Positions 30,831-39,768 are shown, counted from the first letter of the stretch. The stretch is 64,000 bases of DNA from Propionibacteriaceae bacterium ZF39 (GCA_039565995.1 CP154795.1:310001-374000); one strand, 5' to 3'. Translations and numbers: made by a program. Notes: generated from the letters alone by a model not told the origin.

Positions 30831-32198
30831 GTGACACCTCCTCCCATCACCGCGATGCTCGCCGAGCTTGCCTGCTCGGCCGGCGAGGCGCCTGCGCCGG
30901 CGGTCGAGTCCGCTCGACGGTCGCTGCTGGACACCCTCGCGGTGGCGGTCGCCGGCATGACCGATCCGGTCATGGCCACGCTGACCGCATGGGTGCGCAC
31001 CGAGGCGGCCCCGGGTCCTGCTGCGGTGTGGGGGAGTGAGGAAGCGTTCGGCATCGGGCACGCCGCGCTGCTCAACGGCACGGCGGCCCACGCTCTGGAC
31101 TGGGACGATGCCGTGCCGTCGATGCCGATGCATCCGGCGGCCGTCATCTTCCCGGCCCTGTTGGCCCAGGCAGCCACCGAGCCCGTCACCGGCAGCGAGC
31201 TCGCCGCCGCCTTCCACATCGGATCGACCGCGACCCGAGCGGTGTTCGAGGTGCTCGGGGTCGGCATCCACTACGGCCGCGGCTGGCACTCCACCTCGAC
31301 CGTGGGCCGCATCGCGAACGTCATGGCCCTGGCCCGGTTGCTGAAGCTCGACGAGAAGACCACCCGCAACGCGCTTGCCATCGCGGCCTCGCTCGCCGCG
31401 GGCAGCCTGTCCAACTTCGGCACCATGACCAAGCCGCTGCACTGCGGCCTGGCCGCCAAGGATGCGCTCATGGCGGTCGGCCTCGCACGCTCCGGCTTCA
31501 CCGGCCGCGAGACCCAGCTCGAGGACCGTCGCGGCTTCTTCGCCATGTACGGCGACCAGGACCCTGCCCGCCTCGACACCATGGGCAAGCGGTGGGCGTA
31601 CTGGTCCGGCGAGTGGTGGAACGATCTCGCCCTCAAGCGTTATCCCTCGTGCTTCGCGACGCACAAGCCGCTGGACGGCGTACTCGCTCTTCGTGACGAA
31701 ATCGGCCCGCTCGACCGGATCACCGATATCGAGGTCGAGACTCGCGCGGGCTACGGTTCGCCGCTCATCAGCCACCTCCCGACGACCGGTCTGGAGGGCA
31801 AGTTCTCGATGCCCTACACCGTCGCGTCGGCCCTCACCGATGGCCGCGTGTCCCTCGAACACTTCACCGACGAACGCGTCAACGACCCCGAGATCCTGCC
31901 CTTGATGAAGAAGGTGCGGGAGACGACGGGGGGCGGCGAGGACGATCCGCAGTACGCCGAGGTGCGCATCACCCGCATCGACGGATCCGTGGTCAGCCGC
32001 CGCGTACTCGTCACCTATGGCGATGCCACCAACCCGCTCGCCGACCACGACCTGAAGGCCAAGTTCCTGGACGCGACGGCGTACGCCGGCTGGGCCGAGA
32101 ACGACGCCGAACACCTGTTCACGACCGCGGACGCAGCCATGACGAGCGCCGACCTGGCGCCCCTGCTCGCCGCACTGGCCCGGAAGGGGAACGCATGA
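30831..32198 (+). CDS. MmgE/PrpD-family protein
   Basis: The 455-residue protein has the family patterns ALLNGTAAHALDWDDAVPSMPMHPAAVIFPALLA, TVGRIANVMALARLL and KRYPSCFATHKPLDGVLAL. The family includes 2-methylcitrate dehydratase PrpD and cis-aconitate decarboxylase, acting on tri- and dicarboxylic acids. The GTG start lies after a long hairpin. Next to an HMG-CoA-lyase-like enzyme and a CaiB-type transferase, dehydration or hydration of a methyl-branched dicarboxylate such as a citramalate-like acid is plausible. Confidence 0.88.
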   Translation: MTPPPITAMLAELACSAGEAPAPAVESARRSLLDTLAVAVAGMTDPVMATLTAWVRTEAAPGPAAVWGSEEAFGIGHAALLNGTAAHALDWDDAVPSMPMHPAAVIFPALLAQAATEPVTGSELAAAFHIGSTATRAVFEVLGVGIHYGRGWHSTSTVGRIANVMALARLLKLDEKTTRNALAIAASLAAGSLSNFGTMTKPLHCGLAAKDALMAVGLARSGFTGRETQLEDRRGFFAMYGDQDPARLDTMGKRWAYWSGEWWNDLALKRYPSCFATHKPLDGVLALRDEIGPLDRITDIEVETRAGYGSPLISHLPTTGLEGKFSMPYTVASALTDGRVSLEHFTDERVNDPEILPLMKKVRETTGGGEDDPQYAEVRITRIDGSVVSRRVLVTYGDATNPLADHDLKAKFLDATAYAGWAENDAEHLFTTADAAMTSADLAPLLAALARKGNA

Positions 32199-33364
32199 GC
32201 CAGCCGAACACCCCGGGTGAGGGTTTTCCGCGCTGCATCGTGGCCGAGGAGGCCCTGCGCGAAGGGATGCAGATCGAGAGCGCCGACATCTCCGTCGACG
32301 ACAAGCTGCGCCTGCTGGACGCCCTGTCGCGCACCGGACTGCACATGATGATGGTCGGGTCGTTCGTCAGCCCCAAGTGGGTGCCGCAGATGGCCCACAT
32401 GGACGAGATCATGCAGCGGTTCGAGCCGCATCCTGGGGTGACCTATACCGCGCTGGCGCTCAATCAGCAGGGTGTCGAGCGGCGCCGGCAGTACGCCGAC
32501 AAGCTCGCGCCGGAGCCCAAAGTCGGGAGGACGGGCGTACATCTCTGTGATGTTTTCGTGCAGCGCAATGCCGCGCGGACGCAAGCGCAGGAGCTCGAGT
32601 CGATCCCGGCGCGGATCCAGCACGCGATCGACGCCGGCTTCGAAGAGGCGACCATCTCGATCAACGCCGCGTGGGGCTCCAACTGGCTCGGCGAGTTCAG
32701 CCATGAGCGACGGGTGGAGCTGCTGAAGCTGCAGTACGACGCCTGGACCGCCGCCGGCATCCCCGTCACCAAGGTCTGGATCGGCGACCCGATGAGCTGG
32801 AACATGCCCCGGCCCGTCGAGCGGCTGCTCGATCACATCATGGAGACCTGGCCGTCGATCACCGAATACACCCTCCACCTGCACGATGCGCGCGGCACGG
32901 CGATGCTGTCGGCGTACGCCGCCCTGCGGAAGCTCAAGCCCGAACACACGTTCATCCTCGACACCGGCCTCGGCGGCATGGGCGGCTGCCCCTATTGCGG
33001 CAACGGCCGCATGACCCGCATGGTCCCGACCGAGGACTGGGTCAACCTGCTCCACGAGGAAGGCATCGAGACCGGGATCGATCTCGACGGCCTCATCGAG
33101 TGCGCCTGGCTGGCCGAGGAGATCGTCGGCCACGAGCTCTGGGGCCGCGTGTCCAAGGCCGGCCCGCGCCCGCGCGGCGAGCAGTTGTACGCCATGGACA
33201 TGCCGTTCATCGAGACCGATGCCGAGGCGCAGCATTTCCGGCTCGGCCCGGACGTGTACGCCGGCTGCCGCTCGCCCTACAAGAAGACCATCACCTCACC
33301 CGACCGGGACGCACTCGGGCTGGCCAAGGATGCCGCAGCCCCCGATCCCGGTTCGGCCACCTGA
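32195..33364 (+). CDS. HMG-CoA-lyase-like (DRE-TIM) enzyme
   Basis: The 389-residue protein has a DRE-TIM barrel start EEALREGMQIESADISVDDK, in place of the classical RDGLQ form, then GSFVSPKWVPQMAHMDEI, EATISINAAWGSNW, TLHLHDARGTAMLSAYAAL (metal HxH) and the glycine-rich loop GGMGGCPYCGNGRMTRM. The last matches HMG-CoA-lyase GGxGGCPxAxGAxGN closely. It likely cleaves a 3-hydroxy-3-methyl-type acyl-CoA, such as HMG-CoA or citramalyl-CoA, to acetyl-CoA and a keto acid. It overlaps the PrpD gene by 4 nt. The C-terminal extension of about 50 residues is longer than usual. Confidence 0.86.
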   Translation: MSQPNTPGEGFPRCIVAEEALREGMQIESADISVDDKLRLLDALSRTGLHMMMVGSFVSPKWVPQMAHMDEIMQRFEPHPGVTYTALALNQQGVERRRQYADKLAPEPKVGRTGVHLCDVFVQRNAARTQAQELESIPARIQHAIDAGFEEATISINAAWGSNWLGEFSHERRVELLKLQYDAWTAAGIPVTKVWIGDPMSWNMPRPVERLLDHIMETWPSITEYTLHLHDARGTAMLSAYAALRKLKPEHTFILDTGLGGMGGCPYCGNGRMTRMVPTEDWVNLLHEEGIETGIDLDGLIECAWLAEEIVGHELWGRVSKAGPRPRGEQLYAMDMPFIETDAEAQHFRLGPDVYAGCRSPYKKTITSPDRDALGLAKDAAAPDPGSAT

Positions 33365-33380
33365 CCCGAAGGAGACGTTG

Positions 33381-34640
33381 ATGACCGATACGCAGGAGAC
33401 CACCGCACCCAAGTTGCCCCTGGCGGGCGTACGCGTGGTCGAGATGAGCACGTCCGTCGCGGGCCCGACCGCGGGCATGATCCTGGGTGCCCTCGGCGCC
33501 GAGGTCATCAAGGTCGAACGCGTCGGCGTGGGCGATGACACCCGCAGCTGGGTGCCGCCCTATTGGAACGGCGTGAGCGCCTTCTTCCTCAACCTCAACG
33601 CGTCGAAGAAGTCCATCGAACTCGACTTCAAGGACCCCCGCGGCCTGGACCTGCTCAAGAAGCTCATCGCCGAGTCCGATGTGCTGATGCAGAACCTGCG
33701 GGCCGGGGCGTTGGCCAAGGCCGGGCTCGACTGGGAGACGCTGAAGGAGATCAACCCGAAGCTCATCTATTGCGAGATGACCGGGTTCGGAACAGCGGGG
33801 CCCAAGGCGATGGAGCCGGCCTACGACCCGCTCGTCCAGGCGTACGCCGGCATCGTCAACATGATGCCCGAGTTCGACGGGGCGCCGGCCCGCGTGCCGC
33901 TGTCGATCAACGACAAGGGCACCGCCATGTGGGGTGTCATCTCCATCCTCGGTGCGCTGATCCAGCGGGATGCGACGGGCGAGGCTCAGAAGGTCAATGT
34001 CTCGCTGCTGCAGACGGCCGTCGACTGGGTGTCCGGTGGCATCGTCACTTCGCTCGCCGGCAACCCGCCGAGCCCGAAGCTGGGGTCCGGGTTCCCGGGT
34101 GTTGTGCCCTACGGCGCCTTTCCGGCCGCCGACGGATTCATCTTCATCTCCGCCGGCAACCAGGGCCTGTGGGAGCAGGTCTGTCACTGTCTCGATGCGC
34201 CGGAACTGATCGAGCGGGAGGGATTCGGGTCGAACCCCGAGCGGGCCTCCAACCGCCAGGTCGTCAACCATGCGCTGGGTGAGGTCACCTCCCGGTTCAC
34301 GAGGGCGGAGCTGGTGCAACGACTGACCGCCGCCAAGGTGCCGCACTCGTCGGTCCAGGCCGTGCGCGAACTTCCCGAGGATCCGCAGGTCAAGGCGATG
34401 GAACTCCTCCAGGCCGTGCCTCATCCGGAGGTCCCCGAGCTCCAGCTCCCCCGCGTACCCATCGACATCAACGGCCGCCACCTCGATCACTACGCCGCGC
34501 CGTTGCTCGGGGCTGACTCCTTTGCGATCGCGCATGATCTGGGGTTCACGACGGAAGAGATCGACGCCATGGCGGAGGACAAGGTCCTGGCTCGTACGGG
34601 CCTCAGCGAGAACGTCGTCGGCGGGGAGCGGGGCGCCTGA
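33381..34640 (+). CDS. CaiB/BaiF family (class III) CoA-transferase
   Basis: The 419-residue protein begins LAGVRVVEMSTSVAGPTAGMILGALGAEVIKVER and has NLNASKKSIELDFKDPRG, NPKLIYCEMTGFGTAGP and AYDPLVQAYAG with the conserved Asp that carries the acyl group. Such enzymes move CoA between two carboxylic acids in the cytoplasm. Behind the lyase-like gene it would supply the CoA ester that the lyase cleaves. The AAGGAG site fits the ATG at 33381. It ends block C, and repeat copy B follows 45 nt after the stop. Confidence 0.9.
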   Translation: MTDTQETTAPKLPLAGVRVVEMSTSVAGPTAGMILGALGAEVIKVERVGVGDDTRSWVPPYWNGVSAFFLNLNASKKSIELDFKDPRGLDLLKKLIAESDVLMQNLRAGALAKAGLDWETLKEINPKLIYCEMTGFGTAGPKAMEPAYDPLVQAYAGIVNMMPEFDGAPARVPLSINDKGTAMWGVISILGALIQRDATGEAQKVNVSLLQTAVDWVSGGIVTSLAGNPPSPKLGSGFPGVVPYGAFPAADGFIFISAGNQGLWEQVCHCLDAPELIEREGFGSNPERASNRQVVNHALGEVTSRFTRAELVQRLTAAKVPHSSVQAVRELPEDPQVKAMELLQAVPHPEVPELQLPRVPIDINGRHLDHYAAPLLGADSFAIAHDLGFTTEEIDAMAEDKVLARTGLSENVVGGERGA

Positions 34641-35057
34641 GTCTACGGAACTCGAACCCCTCCCGGCTGGGTCCGGCGACTCCAGCCCGATCCCCCTCCC
34701 GCCCATCCAGTCTCACGATCACGCTGCGGTCTGTGGCCGACGGTTCGGTGGCTGAGTGATCGTTCGACGGCCAGCCCCATCCACGGTCGGGAGGGGGATC
34801 GGGCGTTCCCGTCGCCTGTGCCCAAGGTTGCGTTCCTTGCATTTTCTGAGCGCGACCCGCCAGGCGCGAGGTGCGGACGTGCCGGATGGCACGACTTCAC
34901 GTCAGGCGCGCGGTGTCGGCTACGAAGTCGTGCCAATTGCCACGGTGCGCCCGAGCGTGCGGGTGTGTCGCGTCGTCGGTTGAAGGATTTTCACTGTCAG
35001 AGCAGCAATATCCTTCAACCGAAATCTGGGCCCCCCGCCCGGCGAGGGCCGACAGGC
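34641..35057. other. 417-nt non-coding region between blocks C and D
   Basis: Apart from repeat copy B and its third hairpin, nothing is seen. There is no start codon with ribosome site leading into a conserved frame. Confidence 0.6.
34685..35020 (+). repeat. Composite intergenic repeat, copy B
   Basis: Part 1 is a 120-nt element (34685-34804) with 17-bp perfect terminal inverted repeats GCCCGATCCCCCTCCCG. Part 2 is the hairpin TGGCACGACTTC (34887-34898) with GAAGTCGTGCCA (34924-34935), perfect over 12 bp. Part 3 is the hairpin GGTTGAAGGAT (34978-34988) with ATCCTTCAACC (35010-35020). Copy C has all three parts; copy A has the first two. Confidence 0.88.
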
Positions 35058-35624
35058 TCAACCAGCGTTGGGCATGGGGATGGGCAGGACCTCGCCACCG
35101 GACTTGGGCTCAACCTCGAAGGCGTTGTTGATGGCGGCGATGTACTGGTACTGCCCGATCGTCGCGGTGATCTCCACGACCCAGCGCGGACCGTGGCGCT
35201 CGATGAGGGCATCGAACATGTCCTGGGGGACCCGGTTGGTGCGCAGGAGCGTACGCGTGTAGTCGATGATCTCCTTCTCCTCGAGCGCCAGATCATCAGT
35301 GGACCGGTTCTCCCGGATGGCAACGATCGCGTCCTCGGACATGCCCTCGCGGCGGGCGATCTCGACGTGGGTCGCCCACTCATAGGAGGCATCCTTTTCG
35401 CGCGATGTCGACAGCAGCGCCAGCTCGCGCTCGATCATCGTGATGTCCGACCCGAGACGCACCTGCTTGCCGGCGCGGCAGACCTTCTCGGCGAGCCCGG
35501 GGGAGTGCAGGAGGATCCCGAACGGACCACCCACCCTATGCAGCGTGTCGAAGATGAAGTCGTATTCGACGTGCTGCTCGGTCGGGAGCTGGGACCTGTC
35601 GGTGAGGTGCTCGATCCGGGGCAT
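35058..35624 (-). CDS. Carboxymuconolactone-decarboxylase-family protein
   Basis: The 188-residue helical protein has the CMD pattern GGPFGILLHSPGLAEKVCRAGKQVRLG, ERELALLSTSREKDASYEWATHVEIARREG and VVEITATIGQYQYIAAINNAF. The AhpD CxxC is absent. The ATG at 35624 has a GGAGGA site 6 nt upstream; the longer reading would start inside it. It is divergent from the aldehyde dehydrogenase at 35775, with 150 nt between that include a candidate operator. A lactone decarboxylase or hydratase step is possible. Confidence 0.82.
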   Translation of the reverse strand: MPRIEHLTDRSQLPTEQHVEYDFIFDTLHRVGGPFGILLHSPGLAEKVCRAGKQVRLGSDITMIERELALLSTSREKDASYEWATHVEIARREGMSEDAIVAIRENRSTDDLALEEKEIIDYTRTLLRTNRVPQDMFDALIERHGPRWVVEITATIGQYQYIAAINNAFEVEPKSGGEVLPIPMPNAG

Positions 35625-35718
35625 GAATGTTCCTCCAGTCACGGCCGGCACAAAGCGGCCAGGGGTCGCTGATCGTCCCCTCGATCATCACCAGCACCCG
35701 CTCGCCCCACCCGTTCTA

Positions 35719-35735
35719 TTCCGCCAACTGCGACG
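35719..35735 (+). promoter_or_regulatory. Candidate operator, TTYCR-N5-TGCGA type, before the aldehyde dehydrogenase
   Basis: TTCCGCCAACTGCGACG lies 40 nt before the start at 35775, in the gap between divergent genes. It fits the pattern found before other enzyme operons of the island. Confidence 0.4.
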
Positions 35736-35774
35736 ACCCGCCCTCACCGACGCTCGGAACCCGACAGTGGTCCC

Positions 35775-37220
35775 ATGGGACTCATGGACGCCGCCGATTG
35801 GCAGCATGCGATCTTCCTCAACGGCTGGACCCGGCGCGAGGCCACGATCCCCGTGATCGAGAAGGCCACGGGAGCCATCCTCACGCACGTGGGCCAGGCC
35901 AGCGCCGCCGACGTCGACCAGGCGGTCCGGCTCGCAGCCGAGGCCCAGCGTGCCTGGGCCGCGAAGAGCTATCACGAGCGCGCCGCGGTCATGCATCGCG
36001 CGGCGGACCTCTTCGAGCAGTACGCCCCAGAGCTCGCGCAGTGGGCCATGCAGGAGGCCGGCGCCAACCGGATGACCGGCGACCGCCAGGGCCCGGCCGG
36101 CGCCGGGGAATGCCGCGAGGCCGCATCGCTGGCGGCGATGCCCTACGGCGAGGTACTCCGCTCGATGCAGCCCCGCCTCAGCTTCAGTCGCCGCCTCCCG
36201 GTCGGAGTGGTCGGCGTCATCGCACCGTTCAACGCACCGGTCGTCCTCGCCATCCGCGCCGTCGCCCCCGCCCTCGCGCTCGGCAATGCCGTCGTCCTCA
36301 AGCCCGACCCCCGCACGGCGGTCATTGGGGGCGCCGTCTTCGCGCGCATCTTCGAGGAAGCCGGCCTGCCGGCCAACGTCCTCCAGGTCCTGCCCGGTGG
36401 CGCCGACGTCGGCGCGGCGCTCGTCGACCACCCCAAGGTCCCGGTCATCGCGTTCACCGGTTCGACCCGTGCGGGCCGCGCGATCGCCGCAGCCGCCGCC
36501 CATCGCCTCAAGCGCGTCCACCTCGAACTCGGCGGCAACTCCGCGTTCATCGTCATGGACGATGTCGACATCGAATGGGCGGCCCAGCTCGGCGCCCGCG
36601 GCACGTTCACCCACGCGGGCCAGATCTGCATGGCCTCGGGCCGTCACCTCGTCCACGAGTCCGTCGCCGAGGCGTACGCCCAGGCGCTCGCCCGCATCGC
36701 CGGGGGCATGTCGGTCGGCGACCCGACCCAGGGTGCGGAGATCGGCCCGATCATCGACGAGGGGCAGCGGGACCAGATCGACTCGCTCGTCCGCCGCAGC
36801 GCCGACGCGGGCGCCGAGGTTCTCACCGGCGGCACGCACGAGGGGCTGCTCTATCGCCCCACCGTCCTGTTCCCGACACCGACGGACGCGCCCGCGTACG
36901 CCGAGGAGGTCTTCGGTCCGGTGGCCTCGATCGTGCCGTTCGCGACCGACGACGAGGCGGCGGCACTGGCGGCCGACTCCGAGTACGGCCTCTCCCTCGG
37001 CATCCTCACCACCGATGTCACCCGGGCCCTCGCTCTCGCCGAGCGCATCCCGTCCGGCGCGGTCCACATCAACGACCAGACCATCAACGACGAGCCCAAT
37101 GTCCCGTTCGGGGGCGTGGGCGACTCCGGCAACGGTGCGCGCCACGGCGGCCACCACGCCAACCTGGAAGCGTTCACCGAGCTGCAGTGGGTGACCGTAC
37201 GCCCTCCGAACGGACGCTGA
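35775..37220 (+). CDS. NAD(P)-dependent aldehyde dehydrogenase, benzaldehyde/vanillin type
   Basis: The 481-residue protein has GVVGVIAPFNAPVVLAIRAVAPALALGNAVVLKP (cofactor site), FTGSTRAGRAIA, LELGGNSAFIVMDD (catalytic Glu) and GTFTHAGQICMASGR (catalytic Cys). The wording is closest to the benzaldehyde/vanillin dehydrogenase branch. It would oxidise the aryl aldehyde expected from the ThDP decarboxylase at 27935 to a carboxylate. A second ATG at 35784 is possible. It opens an operon with the enoyl-CoA hydratase, 37 nt downstream. Confidence 0.9.
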   Translation: MGLMDAADWQHAIFLNGWTRREATIPVIEKATGAILTHVGQASAADVDQAVRLAAEAQRAWAAKSYHERAAVMHRAADLFEQYAPELAQWAMQEAGANRMTGDRQGPAGAGECREAASLAAMPYGEVLRSMQPRLSFSRRLPVGVVGVIAPFNAPVVLAIRAVAPALALGNAVVLKPDPRTAVIGGAVFARIFEEAGLPANVLQVLPGGADVGAALVDHPKVPVIAFTGSTRAGRAIAAAAAHRLKRVHLELGGNSAFIVMDDVDIEWAAQLGARGTFTHAGQICMASGRHLVHESVAEAYAQALARIAGGMSVGDPTQGAEIGPIIDEGQRDQIDSLVRRSADAGAEVLTGGTHEGLLYRPTVLFPTPTDAPAYAEEVFGPVASIVPFATDDEAAALAADSEYGLSLGILTTDVTRALALAERIPSGAVHINDQTINDEPNVPFGGVGDSGNGARHGGHHANLEAFTELQWVTVRPPNGR

Positions 37221-37257
37221 GCCGCGTCCCTCTCAACCACCAAGAACGGAGATCCCC

Positions 37258-38040
37258 GTGGCCGACACCGACGTCCTGCTCACCGAGACCATCGGACGCG
37301 TACGCCTGCTGACCCTGAACCGACCGGACGTGCGCAATGCCCTGAGCCATCAGCTCAACGACGCGATCGTCGATGCGCTGATCGAGGCCGACCACGATCC
37401 CGAGATCTATGTCGTGGCGATCACCGGCACAGGCTCGGCGTTCTGCTCCGGTGCGGACCTCAAGGACGCGCGCGACATGGCCGCCGCGGGCAAGCCGCTC
37501 TATGGCCCGATCCTGTCGAGCAAGCGAAGCCTGTTCGAGGTGATGATCGATACGCGCAAGCCGACGGTGGCGATTATCAACGGCCCGGCCATGGCGGGCG
37601 GTTTCGAGCTGGTCCTGTCCTGCGACCTGCGGATCGCCGCCGACAACGCCGTGTTCGCTGTGCCGGAGGCCAAGCGCGGCCGCGGCGCGCACTATGCCTC
37701 GGTGATGCTCCCGCGCATGGTGCCGCCGGCGATCGCCATGGAATGGCTCTATTCGGGTCGCCGCATCTCCGTCACCGAGGCCGAGCGCTGGGGGCTGCTC
37801 AACAAGGTGGTCCCCGCGGCCGAGCTCCGCGATCGCTCGCTCGAATTCCTGGAGCAGATCACCAGTTCCGCACCACTGTCGCTGCAGCGCCTGCGCCTGA
37901 CCTATCGCAAGACCGCCGACCTGCCGCCCCACAGCGCGATCCACCTCGATCACGGGCCGAACGTCTATCTGTCCGAGGACCAGAAGGAAGGCACGCTCGC
38001 GTTCCTCGAGAAGCGTGAGCCGCGCTGGCAGGGTCGCTGA
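37258..38040 (+). CDS. Enoyl-CoA hydratase/isomerase family protein
   Basis: The 260-residue crotonase-fold protein has GRVRLLTLNRPDVRNALSHQL, the oxyanion loop GSAFCSGADLKDARD and NGPAMAGGFELVLSCDLRIAA with FAVPEAKRGRG after it. The glutamate pair of classical hydratases is only partly kept (GFELVLSCD), so hydratase, isomerase or lyase activity on an acyl-CoA are all possible. The GTG start has a GGAG site. It lies between the aldehyde dehydrogenase and a gap of 201 nt with a candidate operator. Confidence 0.87.
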   Translation: MADTDVLLTETIGRVRLLTLNRPDVRNALSHQLNDAIVDALIEADHDPEIYVVAITGTGSAFCSGADLKDARDMAAAGKPLYGPILSSKRSLFEVMIDTRKPTVAIINGPAMAGGFELVLSCDLRIAADNAVFAVPEAKRGRGAHYASVMLPRMVPPAIAMEWLYSGRRISVTEAERWGLLNKVVPAAELRDRSLEFLEQITSSAPLSLQRLRLTYRKTADLPPHSAIHLDHGPNVYLSEDQKEGTLAFLEKREPRWQGR

Positions 38041-38136
38041 CGCCCCGGCGTACGCCCGCGACGACCTCCCAGGAAACGGTCGAAAGCAGAGTTCCGGCAA
38101 GGAATTCGTGCCACATGGTGGCCCTTTCGGCCGTTC

Positions 38137-38153
38137 TTCCAATTGCTGCGATG
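38137..38153 (+). promoter_or_regulatory. Candidate operator, TTYCR-N5-TGCGA type, before the SDR pair
   Basis: TTCCAATTGCTGCGATG lies 89 nt before the start at 38242. It fits the pattern seen before 14044, 27935, 35775 and 42144. Confidence 0.38.
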
Positions 38154-38241
38154 ACGCCTGAACTGTGAGTCCCCGCCCGGAAAACTGGCCGGCAAGACCG
38201 ACTTCGTCGACGACGGTCAGCCCGTCGGAAGAGGACTCACG

Positions 38242-38883
38242 ATGACCACTGTTCTTGCTGCGAACGCAGCACCGCAGGCGCTGGCGGCGCATTTCGACGC
38301 CACGGTGCTGCCCGCCCCGGCCGCCACGTTCGCCGAAGCCCGAGCTGCCCTGACCGGGCCCGCCCCCGAGGTCTATCTCGGCGGCCTCGTCGACCGCGCC
38401 GATGTCTCCCTGCTCGAGCTCGACGAGACGGCCTGGAATGCCCTCCGCGCCGAGCTCAAGGAGCGCGCCGCCGAGGTATCCGCCGTCGCCAGCGTCATGC
38501 AGGACGCCGGTCGGGGTCGCCTGCTGCTGTTCCTCCCCGCCGACACGTTCGTCTCGCCGTCGGCGAGCCGCGCCATGCTCGGCGGGCTCACGCTGAGCCT
38601 GGCCAACGTCGTCAATCTGGGCTCGGAGGGCGGCGTGGTCGCCGCTGCGCCGATCGCCGTGTCGGCCACCGAGCCGCCGGCCGACAGCGCGCTCATTGCC
38701 CTCGCGGCTCATCTCTCCGCATGCGATCCGGGGGAGATTCTCGGTCGGGTGTTCGAGATCGCCGGCAGCGAGATCCGCGTACGCCGCATCCCGCTCGAGA
38801 TCGCCAACCCCAACATGGTCGTCCGCCTGCGCGGCGACGAGTCCGATGCCCGCACCGTCGCCGCTGTGCTCGGCGCCAACTGA
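38242..38883 (+). CDS. Degenerate SDR-like protein without cofactor or catalytic motifs
   Basis: The 213-residue protein can be laid over a short-chain dehydrogenase: LDETAWNALRAELKERAAEVSAVASVMQDAGRGRLLLFLPAD (split here as strand, helix, strand) then SASRAMLGGLTLSLANVV where SDRs have YxxxK and the dimer helix. The TGxxxGxG motif is absent and the YxxxK position reads SASRA. It cannot be an active SDR. It is followed after 15 nt by an intact SDR at 38899. Pairs of active and inactive SDR subunits are known, for example BbsC-BbsD of toluene degradation, so a heteromeric enzyme is a fair guess. Confidence 0.6.
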   Translation: MTTVLAANAAPQALAAHFDATVLPAPAATFAEARAALTGPAPEVYLGGLVDRADVSLLELDETAWNALRAELKERAAEVSAVASVMQDAGRGRLLLFLPADTFVSPSASRAMLGGLTLSLANVVNLGSEGGVVAAAPIAVSATEPPADSALIALAAHLSACDPGEILGRVFEIAGSEIRVRRIPLEIANPNMVVRLRGDESDARTVAAVLGAN

Positions 38884-38898
38884 GCTTCAGGAGCAACC

Positions 38899-39768
38899 AT
38901 GACCAACCTTGACCTCACCGGCCTGCGCGTCGTCGTCACCGGCGGTGGCCGCGGCCTGGGCCGCGAGATCTGCTTGGGCTTCGCTGCGGCCGGCGCGAAC
39001 CTCGTCATCAACGACATCTTCGTCGACGAGAACGGCGTGGCTGCCGCCGAACAGCTCGCCTCCGACATCACCGAATCCGGCGGGACGGCGTACGCCTCCG
39101 ACCGCAACATCGCCACCTACGCCGGCGGCACCGGACTCATCGACGATGCGATCGAGCAGCTCGGCGGCGTCGAGGTCCTCATCACGATGGCCGGCAACTT
39201 CTCCCCGAAGCGCTTCGCCGAGGCGGGCGACGAGGAATGGGACAGCCTGTCAGCGGTCCACCTCACCGGCCACGTGTCGACCCATCGCGCCGCCGCGCGC
39301 TGGATGATCGACAACCAGGTCGCCGGCCGGCTGATCACGGTCGCGTCGCGCGGTGCGCTGTTCGGGCGCGAGGTGGCGTACGCCGGGGTGAAGGCCGCTG
39401 TCCTCGGCCTCACCACGTCGATGTCGGTCGACCTCGCCGAGCACTGCATCACGGCCAACAGCGTCCTGCCCAGCGCGGAGACCCAGCTCTTCGCGATCCC
39501 GGCCGAGATGCGCCGCTTCGGCGGGATGCCCTTGTCGGAGTCGCTCGACCCGCAGCGCGTGGTGTCGCTGTGCCACTACCTCGCGTCGCCCGCGGCCGAC
39601 CGGGTGACCGGCCAGTTCTTCTATGTCGCCGGTGACGATGTCTGCCTCTATGAGCTGCCGTTCGTCGAGCGCAACCGCACCACGTTCTGCCGTTCGGTCG
39701 GGGGCTGGTCCGCTGCCGATCTCGCGACCCTGACCGACCAGCTCGCCGCCACGGGAGGCAACCGATGA
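38899..39768 (+). CDS. Short-chain dehydrogenase/reductase
   Basis: The 289-residue protein has the cofactor motif VVVTGGGRGLGREICLGFAA, a NIATYAGG/LITMAGN segment in place of NNAG, catalytic Ser in ITVASRGALFG and the YAGVK tetrad (Tyr and Lys). Asp after the second strand (VINDIFVDE) favours NAD(H). It would oxidise or reduce a hydroxy/keto intermediate. It is coupled to the aldehyde dehydrogenase at 39765 by a 4-nt overlap and preceded by the inactive SDR-like protein. Confidence 0.88.
   Translation: MTNLDLTGLRVVVTGGGRGLGREICLGFAAAGANLVINDIFVDENGVAAAEQLASDITESGGTAYASDRNIATYAGGTGLIDDAIEQLGGVEVLITMAGNFSPKRFAEAGDEEWDSLSAVHLTGHVSTHRAAARWMIDNQVAGRLITVASRGALFGREVAYAGVKAAVLGLTTSMSVDLAEHCITANSVLPSAETQLFAIPAEMRRFGGMPLSESLDPQRVVSLCHYLASPAADRVTGQFFYVAGDDVCLYELPFVERNRTTFCRSVGGWSAADLATLTDQLAATGGNR

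Noticed and set aside
30831-32198. Calling the MmgE/PrpD protein 2-methylcitrate dehydratase and block C a methylcitrate cycle
   Set aside because: No methylcitrate synthase or methylisocitrate lyase is present nearby; the neighbours are a DRE-TIM lyase and a CaiB-type transferase.
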